NCBI RefSeq assembly: GCF_006547145.1
Contig: NZ_CP041244.1
Span: 7,378,001 to 7,442,000, forward strand
Reading direction: 5' to 3'
Source of the DNA: Actinomadura sp. WMMA1423
GTDB taxonomy: Bacteria; Actinomycetota; Actinomycetes; Streptosporangiales; Streptosporangiaceae
Length of the DNA: 64,000 nucleotides
Each line of letters starts with the position of its first letter. The stretch's first letter is position 1. The notes under the pieces are model-generated. The model had not been told where the DNA came from and made no database searches. It saw only the letters and a program-made list of their open reading frames with translations. Shown piece by piece: positions 57,632 to 64,000 of the stretch. Made by a program: the position numbers and the translations under genes.

Positions 57632-60166
57632 TCAGGAGGAGGCGGCGTCCTTCGCGCGGGCGCGCAGGGCGCGCGCGACGCCGTCGCGCCCCTCCGACAG
57701 CAGCCGGCGCAGCGCCGCCGGCGGGTCGCTCTCGGCGATGTAGGCGTCGGTGCGGTCGACCGTGGACTGCTCGATCACCAGGAACGGGTAGGCGACCTCG
57801 GCGAACGTCTGGGACATGTCGCTCGTCCACTCCTTCCACACGCGCCCGACCTCGGCGAAGTACCTGTCCACGTAGGGGACGAGCAGCGCGGCCTGGTCGG
57901 GCTCGACGAAGCCGCCGAGCGTCGCCCGGTAGACGGCGTTCGGCAGGTCGCCCGCGATGATCCGCTCCCACGCGGCCGCCTTCGCCTCGCCGGTCGGGAT
58001 CGCGGCCCTGCAGGCGGCGGCGTGCCGCTCGCCCGCGGCGGTGCGGTCCCGCTCGTGCTCGGCGTCGATCTCGGCCTCGCCCGCCTTGCCGGTGACGACG
58101 AGGCGGCGCAGCAGCGCCCAGCGCAGGTCGGTGTCGACGGTGAGGCCGTCGAGGACCTGCGAGCCGTCCAGCAGGCCCTGGACGAACGCCAGGTGCTCAC
58201 CGGTGACGGCGGACGCCGCGAACGCCTGCGTGTAGGCGAGCTGGAGGTCCGAGCCGGGCTCGGCCTCGCGGGCCAGCCCCGACAGCGTGTCCGCCATGAG
58301 GGCGAGGCCCTCCTCGCGCCACCCCGGGTCCGCGTACTGCTGGACGGCGGTGCGCGCCTGCCGCAGCAGCGTCTGGGTGACCGAGATGTCGGTGACGCCG
58401 CGGATCCCCTTCACGACGAGGCGGACGTAGTCGCGCGTCGCCATCTCGGCGTCGCGCGTCATGTCCCACGCCGCCGACCAGCACAGGGCGCGCGCCAGGC
58501 TCTCCTTGATCTCGCCGATGTCCTCGATCAGCGTCTTCAGGGAGTGCTCGTCGAGCCGCACCTTCGCGTAGGTGAGGTCGTCGTCGTTGACCAGGACGAG
58601 GTCGGGCCGCTTCTTGCCGACGAGCTGCGGGACCTCGGTGCGGGCGCCGACCACGTCCAGCTCGACCCGGTCGCGCCGGACGAGGCCGTCGGAGGTCCTG
58701 TCGTACAGGCCGATGGCGAGGCGGTGCGCGCGCAGCGTCGGGTAGTCGGACTTGGCCTCCTGCAGGACGGCGAACGAGGAGAAGTTCCCGTCGGCGTCGA
58801 CCTCGTACTCCGGCCGCATCGTGTTGACGCCGGCGGTCTCCAGCCATTCCTTGGACCAGGACGCCAGGTCGCGGCCGGACGTCTCCTCCAGCGCCCCCAG
58901 CAGGTCGGTGAGGACGGTGTTGCCCCACGCGTGCCGGTCGAAGTAGCGCCGCACGCCCTCCAGGAAGTTGTCGAGGCCGACATAGGCCACGAGCTGCTTC
59001 AGCACGGACGCGCCCTTGGCGTAGGTGATCCCGTCGAAGTTCACCTCCACCGCGCGGATGTCGGGGATGTCGGCGGAGATCGGGTGCGTGGACGGCAGCT
59101 GGTCCTGCCGGTAGGCCCACGCCTTCTCCAGGTTCGCGAACGTCGTCCACGAGCCCTTCCACTTGGTGGCCTCCGCCTGGCACAGGACGCTCATGTAGGT
59201 GGCGAACGACTCGTTCAGCCACAGGTCGTCCCACCACCGCATGGTGACGAGGTCGCCGAACCACATGTGCGCCATCTCGTGCAGGATCGTCTCGGCGCGC
59301 CGCTCGTAGGCCGCGTCGGTCACCCGGGACCGGAAGACGTAGTCCTCCAGGAACGTGACGCAGCCCGCGTTCTCCATGGCGCCCGCGTTGAACTCGGGCA
59401 CGAAGAGCTGGTCGTACTTCGAGAACGGGTACGGGCGGCCGAAGACCTTCTCGAAGTAGCCGAAGCCCTGGCGGGTCACGTCCACGATCGCGCCGGCGTC
59501 GAGGTGCTCGGCCAGCGAGGCGCGGCAGTACACGCCGAGCGGGATGACGGTGCCGTCCTCGCGGCGGTACTCGTCCCGGACGACGTGGTACGGCCCGGCG
59601 ACGAGCGCGGTGATGTAGGTGGAGATCTGCGGGGTCGGGAGGAAGTGCCACGTCCCGCCCTCGGCCGTCTCGGCGGCCTCGTTGGTGACGACCTCCCAGT
59701 CCTGCGGCGCCTTCACGGTCAGCTCGAAGGTGGCCTTCAGGTCGGGCTGGTCGAAGCAGGTGAACATGCGGTGCGCGTCGGCCGTCTCGAACTGCGAGTA
59801 CAGGTACACGCTGTCGTCGACCGGGTCCACGAACCGGTGCAGGCCCTCGCCCGACCGGGAGTACGCGCAGTCGGCCACGACCCGGAGCTCGTTGTCGGCC
59901 GCCAGGCCGGGCAGCGGGATGCGGCCCTTCTCGGCGTCGTACGAGCCGGGGTCCAGGGCGTCGCCGTTCAGCGTCACCTCCCGTACGACGGCGCCGTGCA
60001 GGTCGATGAAGGTCGACGCGCCGGGCTCGGCGCTCCCGAACCTGACCACGGTGGTGGAACCGAACCGCTCCTCACCCGTCGTGAGGTCCAGGTCGACCGT
60101 GTACGACGCGACGCTGAGCAGCCGGGCCCGTTCCCGCGCCTCGTCGCGCGTGAGGTTGCCTGCCAC
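57632..60166 (-). CDS. pepN: Aminopeptidase N
   Basis: About 844 residues, M1 family. Exopeptidase motif GAMENAG near residue 260, zinc motif HEMAHMWFGDLVT with Glu in LNESFATY near 296-318, and a C-terminal ERAP1-like helical domain. It removes N-terminal residues from cytoplasmic peptides and needs zinc. The start is GTG at 60166 with AAGGAG upstream, giving the common AGNLTRDEARERARLL opening. The divergent DsbA-fold gene starts 166 bases away. Confidence 0.95.
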   Translation of the reverse strand: MAGNLTRDEARERARLLSVASYTVDLDLTTGEERFGSTTVVRFGSAEPGASTFIDLHGAVVREVTLNGDALDPGSYDAEKGRIPLPGLAADNELRVVADCAYSRSGEGLHRFVDPVDDSVYLYSQFETADAHRMFTCFDQPDLKATFELTVKAPQDWEVVTNEAAETAEGGTWHFLPTPQISTYITALVAGPYHVVRDEYRREDGTVIPLGVYCRASLAEHLDAGAIVDVTRQGFGYFEKVFGRPYPFSKYDQLFVPEFNAGAMENAGCVTFLEDYVFRSRVTDAAYERRAETILHEMAHMWFGDLVTMRWWDDLWLNESFATYMSVLCQAEATKWKGSWTTFANLEKAWAYRQDQLPSTHPISADIPDIRAVEVNFDGITYAKGASVLKQLVAYVGLDNFLEGVRRYFDRHAWGNTVLTDLLGALEETSGRDLASWSKEWLETAGVNTMRPEYEVDADGNFSSFAVLQEAKSDYPTLRAHRLAIGLYDRTSDGLVRRDRVELDVVGARTEVPQLVGKKRPDLVLVNDDDLTYAKVRLDEHSLKTLIEDIGEIKESLARALCWSAAWDMTRDAEMATRDYVRLVVKGIRGVTDISVTQTLLRQARTAVQQYADPGWREEGLALMADTLSGLAREAEPGSDLQLAYTQAFAASAVTGEHLAFVQGLLDGSQVLDGLTVDTDLRWALLRRLVVTGKAGEAEIDAEHERDRTAAGERHAAACRAAIPTGEAKAAAWERIIAGDLPNAVYRATLGGFVEPDQAALLVPYVDRYFAEVGRVWKEWTSDMSQTFAEVAYPFLVIEQSTVDRTDAYIAESDPPAALRRLLSEGRDGVARALRARAKDAASS

Positions 60167-60331
60167 ATGAACTCCTTGGTCGGCTTAAAGGCTTGGTGCC
60201 CCCATGTCTACCAACCGGCGGACCGATCGGCCCGTCCGCCACGGCCTTCGGCGACCTCGCGCCCTCGGGAATCGGGACGAATACCACTGGGTTGTGCCAT
60301 GGGAGACATGCACGATTTCTAGGAGGCGACG

Positions 60332-60946
60332 TTGTCCGAGGACGCTCCGACCCCGGTGGATTTCTGGTTCGACCCCCTTTGCCCCTGGGCGTGGATCACC
60401 TCCCGCTGGATCCTGGAGGTGCAGGAGCAGCGGCCGATCGACGTCCGATGGCACGTGATGAGCCTGGCCGTCCTGAACGAGGACAAGGACATCCCCGAGG
60501 AGTACCGGCGGGGGCTCGCCGACGCGTGGAAGCCCGTGCGCGTGTGCGTCGCCGCCGAGCAGAAGTACGGCCCCGAGGTGCTCGGCCGCCTCTACACCGA
60601 GTTGGGGACCCGCAGGCACCACGAGCGCCAGAAGTTCGACCGCGCGTTCTTCGAGGCCTCGCTGACCGCGGCCGGGCTCGACCCGGACCTCGCGGACGCC
60701 GCCGAGTCCACGGAGTACGACGAGGCCGTGCGCGCGTCCCACAAGGACGGGATCGACCGCGTCGGCCAGGAGGTCGGCACGCCGGTGATCGAGGTCGAGG
60801 GCCACGCCTTCTTCGGCCCGGTGGTCACGCCCATCCCGCGCGGCGAGGCCGCCGTCAAGCTCTTCGACGGCGTCCTGGCGGTCGCGGGCACCCCCGGTTT
60901 CTTCGAGCTGAAGCGCACGAGGACCGAGGACCCCAGCTTCGACTGA
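60332..60946 (+). CDS. DsbA-fold mycothiol-dependent nitroreductase-like protein (CPWA type)
   Basis: About 204 residues, closely resembling M. tuberculosis Rv2466c (from memory): VDFWFDPLCPWAWITSRWIL, VMSLAVLNEDKDIP, FFGPVVTPIPRGE, FFELKRTRTEDPSFD. Rv2466c has CPWC; here the second cysteine is Ala (C17, A20), leaving one active-site thiol that could still react with mycothiol. The start is TTG at 60332 with AGGAGG five bases upstream. It is a likely cytoplasmic oxidoreductase. Confidence 0.88.
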   Translation: MSEDAPTPVDFWFDPLCPWAWITSRWILEVQEQRPIDVRWHVMSLAVLNEDKDIPEEYRRGLADAWKPVRVCVAAEQKYGPEVLGRLYTELGTRRHHERQKFDRAFFEASLTAAGLDPDLADAAESTEYDEAVRASHKDGIDRVGQEVGTPVIEVEGHAFFGPVVTPIPRGEAAVKLFDGVLAVAGTPGFFELKRTRTEDPSFD

Positions 60947-60987
60947 ACGCGGACCGGGCACCGGCCGCGGCCGCCCCGCGCGGCCGT

Positions 60988-61019
60988 CTCCGCCCTTCCG
61001 TCCGCGCGTGCGGGCGGAG
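60988..61019 (+). terminator. Probable hairpin terminator
   Basis: CTCCGCCC (60988-60995) and GGGCGGAG (61012-61019) with a structured 16-base loop, about 40 bases after the DsbA-fold gene. Confidence 0.45.
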
Positions 61020-61086
61020 GGGCGGTCGTGCGGGGCCGCGCCCCTCCGTTCGGCATGCTTCCCAGCGAGCCACACATGGCTTGCTA

Positions 61087-61103
61087 TTGCGACGATGTTG
61101 CAA
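61087..61103 (+). promoter_or_regulatory. Nur-type nickel operator
   Basis: TTGCGA (61087-61092), five bases, TTGCAA (61098-61103). The Streptomyces Nur box is tTGCaa-N5-ttGCAA; one position differs. TTGCTA (61081-61086) and TACTAG (61105-61110) are 18 bases apart and would place the box in the promoter spacer. Confidence 0.65.
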
Positions 61104-61165
61104 CTACTAGGCGACTGCCGACAAACTGGTCCTGCTGACGACGAACAAGTAGGGGTGGTCGAGTC

Positions 61166-61876
61166 GTGCACGTACCGGACGGATTCATCGACGCGCCGGT
61201 CTCGATCGCGGCGGGCGCCGTCGCGGTCGCCGGGGTCGGCGTCGCGCTGCGCGGGGCGCGGCGCGAACTGGACGACCGCACCGCGCCGCTCGCCGGGCTG
61301 ACGGCCGCGTTCGTGTTCGCGGCGCAGATGCTCAACTTCCCGGTCGCCTCGGGGACGAGCGGGCACCTGCTCGGCGGCGCGCTCGCCGCGATCCTCGTCG
61401 GGCCCTATACGGGCGTCCTGTGCGTGTCCGTCGTCCTGCTCATGCAGGCGCTGCTGTTCGCGGACGGCGGCCTGACCGCGCTGGGCGTCAACATCACCAC
61501 GATGGCCCTGGTCACCGTGCTCACGGGCTACGGGCTGTTCCGGCTCCTGCTGCGCGTGCTGCCCAAGACGCGCGCGTCGGTGTCCGGGGCGTCGTTCGCC
61601 GCGGCCGTCGTCTCGGTGCCCGCCGCGGCCGTCGCCTTCACGCTGATCTACGCGGCCGGCGGGACGGCCGACGTCTCGATCGGCAAGGTCGCCGCCGCGA
61701 TGATCGGCGTCCACGTGCTGATCGGCATCGGCGAGGCCCTGATCACCGCCGTGACCGTGTCGAGCGTGCTCGCCGTCCGGCCCGACCTCGTCTACGGGGC
61801 GCGCGGGCTGATGAAGCCGCTCGAGCTGCGCACGGGCGGCCGGGGCGCCGCCGAACCGAAGCCGTCGCGGGCCTGA
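61166..61876 (+). CDS. ECF nickel/cobalt transporter substrate-binding permease (CbiM/NikM)
   Basis: About 236 residues with six or more membrane helices. It begins MHVPDGFIDAP; His2 of the conserved MHIPDG start is a metal ligand in CbiM/NikM, which fixes the GTG at 61166 as the start. HLLGGALAAILVGPYTG is also typical. With the next three genes it forms a nickel/cobalt ECF importer in the membrane. The Nur-type box upstream favours nickel. Twelve bases separate it from the PDGLE gene. Confidence 0.93.
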   Translation: MHVPDGFIDAPVSIAAGAVAVAGVGVALRGARRELDDRTAPLAGLTAAFVFAAQMLNFPVASGTSGHLLGGALAAILVGPYTGVLCVSVVLLMQALLFADGGLTALGVNITTMALVTVLTGYGLFRLLLRVLPKTRASVSGASFAAAVVSVPAAAVAFTLIYAAGGTADVSIGKVAAAMIGVHVLIGIGEALITAVTVSSVLAVRPDLVYGARGLMKPLELRTGGRGAAEPKPSRA

Positions 61877-61887
61877 GGGAGGACACG

Positions 61888-62274
61888 ATGACCACGAAGC
61901 GCTTCTTCGCCGGGTTCCTGCTCGTCTCGCTCGTCCTGGCCGGGATCGTCAGCTACTACGCCAGCGCCAGCCCTGACGGCCTGGAGAAGGTCGCCGAGGA
62001 CAAGGGCATCAGCGCCAAGGAGAAGGACCACTCGTTCAAGGACTCCCCGCTCGGCGACTACGGCGTCAAGGGCGTGGACGACGCTCGGCTGTCCGGCGGG
62101 CTGTCCGGCGTGATCGGCGTCGGCGCCGTGCTGCTGGTGGGCGGCGGGCTGTTCTGGGGCGTCCGGCGGCGCGGTTCCGCCGGCGCCGGGACGGCAACGG
62201 AGCGGGACGGGACGCGGCGGGACGGGACGCGGCGGGACGAGGCGGCGCCGTCCGGGCCGCCCCGGAAGGGCTGA
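61888..62274 (+). CDS. PDGLE domain component of the Ni/Co transporter
   Basis: About 128 residues. N-terminal helix (residues 5-26), then SPDGLEKVAEDKGI (the PDGLE signature), a second helix near residues 70-92, and a charged tail with the tandem GTRRDGTRRDE encoded by short direct DNA repeats. It takes the place of CbiN/NikN in the transporter. ATG at 61888 follows GGGAGGA; its stop overlaps the next ATG (TGATG). Confidence 0.88.
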   Translation: MTTKRFFAGFLLVSLVLAGIVSYYASASPDGLEKVAEDKGISAKEKDHSFKDSPLGDYGVKGVDDARLSGGLSGVIGVGAVLLVGGGLFWGVRRRGSAGAGTATERDGTRRDGTRRDEAAPSGPPRKG

Positions 62275-63038
62275 TGGGCGCGGGCCACGCGCACCGGCTC
62301 TACGTGCCGGGCGCCTCACCGGTGCACCGGCTCCCGCCGCAGTGCAAGCTCGTCGCCGTGCTGGCGTTCGTGCTGCTGGTCGTCGCCACCCCGCGCGAGC
62401 GGATCTGGGCGTTCGGGGTGTACGCGCTGCTGCTCGCCGCCGTCACCGCGGCGGCCCGGATCCCGTTCGCGACGGTCGCGCGGCGGATCGTCATCGAGGT
62501 GCCGTTCGTCGCGTTCGCCTTCCTCATGCCTTTCGTGGCGGAGGGGGAGAAGGTCGCCGTCCTCGGGCTGCGGCTGAGCGAGAGCGGGCTCTGGGGCGCC
62601 TGGAACATCCTCGCCAAGGGCACCCTCGGCGTCGTCGCCTCGATCCTGCTGGCCGCGACGACCGAGCCGCGGCTGCTGCTGCTCGGCATCGAGCGGCTGC
62701 GGATGCCGCAGCTCATCACGCAGATCGCCACGTTCATGCTGCGGTACGGCGACGTCGTCGCGGCCGAGCTCGCACGGATGAGGGTCGCGCGCGCCTCCCG
62801 CGGCTTCGAGGCGCGCGACATCCGCGCGACCGGCGTGCTCGCCAGGTCCGTGGGCGCCCTGTTCCTGCGCTCCTACGAGCGCGGCGAACGCGTCCACCTG
62901 GCCATGGTGAGCCGCGGCTACGACGGCCGCATGCCCGTCATCGACGACGTGGGCGCGTCCGCCCGGCAATGGACGGCCGCCGCCGCGCTGCCCTTGGCCG
63001 CCGCCCTCGTCACGCTGGCTGCTTGGATGGCCCCATGA
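62274..63038 (+). CDS. cbiQ: ECF transporter T component CbiQ
   Basis: About 254 residues, four to six helices. The coupling-helix motifs ARMRVARASRGFEAR and AMVSRGYDGRM (both with the A-R-G pattern) bind the ATPases. HRLYVPGASPVHRLPPQCKLV is the typical start. It connects CbiM to CbiO. The ATG overlaps the PDGLE stop, and its stop overlaps the cbiO start (ATGA). Confidence 0.93.
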   Translation: MGAGHAHRLYVPGASPVHRLPPQCKLVAVLAFVLLVVATPRERIWAFGVYALLLAAVTAAARIPFATVARRIVIEVPFVAFAFLMPFVAEGEKVAVLGLRLSESGLWGAWNILAKGTLGVVASILLAATTEPRLLLLGIERLRMPQLITQIATFMLRYGDVVAAELARMRVARASRGFEARDIRATGVLARSVGALFLRSYERGERVHLAMVSRGYDGRMPVIDDVGASARQWTAAAALPLAAALVTLAAWMAP

Positions 63039-63787
63039 CCCCGTCGCTTGAGGTGAAGGGCCTCGCCTACGCGTATCCCGACGGCACGCAGGCGCTGTTC
63101 GGCGTCGACCTGACGGTCGGGCGCGGCGAGCGCGTCGCGCTGCTCGGGCCGAACGGCGCCGGGAAGACCACGCTCGTCCTCCACCTGAACGGCATCCTGC
63201 ACGGCGGGCTGGGCGAGGTCCGGGTGGGCGGCCTCGCCGTCGACCCGAAGGACAGGAAGGCCCTGCGGGAGATCCGCCGCCGCGTCGGCATCGTCTTCCA
63301 GGACCCCGACGACCAGCTGTTCATGCCGACCGTCCGGGAGGACGTCGCCTTCGGCCCCGCCAACCTCGGCGTGCGCGGCGCCGACCTCGAGCGCCGGGTG
63401 CGGGACGCGCTGGCCCGCGTCGGCATGCTCGACGCCGCCGACCGCCCGCCGCAGCACCTCAGCTTCGGGCAGCGGCGCCGCGTCGCGGTCGCCACCGTCC
63501 TGGCGATGGAGCCGGAGATCCTCGTGCTGGACGAGCCGTCCTCCAACCTGGACCCGGCGAGCCGCCGCGAGCTCGCCGAGATCCTGCTGGGCCTGGACGT
63601 GACGGTCCTGATGGTCACGCACGACCTCCCGTACGCGGCGGAGCTGTGCCCGCGCTCGGTGATCCTCGACGGCGGCGTCATCGCGGCCGACCGCCCCACC
63701 CGCGACCTGCTCACCGACGGTGAGCTGCTCAAGGCGCACCGCCTGGAGCTGCCCTTCGGGTTCGACCCGGCGGCCGCCCTGCGCTGA
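63035..63787 (+). CDS. cbiO: ECF transporter ATP-binding protein CbiO
   Basis: About 250 residues: Walker A GPNGAGKTTL near residue 40, Q-loop VFQDPDDQLFMPTV, signature LSFGQRRRVA (the usual CbiO variant of LSGGQ), Walker B ILVLDEPSSNLDP, H-loop VTHDLPYA. It powers metal uptake with CbiQ. ATG overlap with cbiQ. It is the last gene of the transporter operon; 128 bases follow before the next gene. Confidence 0.95.
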   Translation: MTPSLEVKGLAYAYPDGTQALFGVDLTVGRGERVALLGPNGAGKTTLVLHLNGILHGGLGEVRVGGLAVDPKDRKALREIRRRVGIVFQDPDDQLFMPTVREDVAFGPANLGVRGADLERRVRDALARVGMLDAADRPPQHLSFGQRRRVAVATVLAMEPEILVLDEPSSNLDPASRRELAEILLGLDVTVLMVTHDLPYAAELCPRSVILDGGVIAADRPTRDLLTDGELLKAHRLELPFGFDPAAALR

Positions 63788-63892
63788 TCGGCGCCCTGGG
63801 CCACTTTTTCGTGCTGCGGCGGACCACCACGGTCGATTCGGCCGTTCCGCTTGCCTGCCCGGTCACGCTGCGCCAGACTCGATGTCCCACTG

Positions 63893-63907
63893 TGGAAACG
63901 GTTTTCA
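63893..63907 (+). promoter_or_regulatory. Zur/Fur-like palindrome
   Basis: TGGAAACGGTTTTCA (63893-63907) is a near-perfect palindrome (one mismatch between the arms) and resembles the actinobacterial Zur box TGaaAatgatTttCA, with three differences. It lies 20-35 bases upstream of the CooC-like gene start. Confidence 0.45.
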
Positions 63908-63927
63908 TATCCAGTATGGGAGCATTC

Positions 63928-64000
63928 GTGAAGGTTGCGTTCGTCGGCAAGGGCGGCAGCGGCAAGACGACCCTGTCGGCGCTGTTCGTCCGGCATCTGG
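63928..64000 (+). CDS. CooC/ParA-like ATPase, 5' end only
   Basis: The first 24 codons are in the window. KVAFVGKGGSGKTTLSALFV carries a deviant Walker A (KGGSGKTT) of the MinD/ParA/CooC class; this opening is characteristic of CooC-like proteins, which insert nickel into metalloenzymes, though ParA-like partition proteins begin in a similar way. GTG at 63928 is preferred; an ATG at 63916 is in frame. The neighbouring Ni/Co importer and a metal-type operator favour a CooC-like role. It continues past position 64000. Confidence 0.75.
   Translation, partial: MKVAFVGKGGSGKTTLSALFVRHL

Overview
This is a chromosomal window from a very GC-rich, differentiating actinomycete. The class is well supported: mycobacterial-type SOS box, BldD-type box, F420-dependent oxidoreductase, mycothiol-type DsbA-fold protein, DUF5753/DUF397 regulators, leaderless genes, and codons almost always ending in G/C. 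Placement near Actinomadura or other Streptosporangiales is inference from gene repertoire. I recognised no prophage, IS element, CRISPR array, rRNA or tRNA. The accessory signal lies in repeat families between genes and in operators.

0-17 kb: a LexA-type SOS box precedes a DUF6504-dnaE2 pair (error-prone repair, no imuA'/imuB in view). A two-component system (5.5-7.4 kb) is divergent from an FtsX-type ABC exporter. A methyltransferase carries an inverted-repeat operator on its promoter. A ThDP enzyme follows an F420-type oxidoreductase that lies behind a perfect KstR-type operator, suggesting a steroid/lipid regulon. Next is the XRE/DUF5753-DUF397 pair, divergent from an anti-sigma-like ATPase.

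17-27.6 kb: a tightly coupled cobalamin cluster (unknown protein, cobL, cobH, cobC, cobT, cobA) runs by stop/start overlap into two membrane-remodelling-type GTPases. A sporulation-type single-stranded DNA-binding protein follows, with a perfect DnaA box in front of it.

27.6-30.7 kb: two long intergenic repeat fields flank a membrane diguanylate cyclase with an intact I-site and a near-consensus BldD box at its promoter.

30.7-44.6 kb: EttA-like ABC-F protein, a D-glucarate pair (2,5-dioxovalerate dehydrogenase, glucarate dehydratase), thioesterase, acetyltransferases, a secreted S37-type peptidase, an mscS-glbO-glycosidase run, and an XRE/TPR regulator with a divergent small partner.

44.6-61 kb: three copies of a dispersed ~190 bp repeat surround a methyltransferase and an S9 peptidase; one copy supplies the peptidase's last ~30 codons and stop. 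Then an HNH protein with a coupled 36-codon upstream ORF, FmdB-type zinc ribbon, ilvD, NERD protein, amidase, malQ, pepN and a CPWA-type DsbA-fold protein.

61-64 kb: an ECF-type Ni/Co uptake operon (cbiM, PDGLE protein, cbiQ, cbiO) with a Nur-type box in its promoter, so nickel is the likelier substrate. It is followed by the start of a CooC-like ATPase with a Zur/Fur-like palindrome upstream. This metal-handling unit, the KstR-type and BldD-type operators, and the repeat-derived peptidase tail are the most informative observations.
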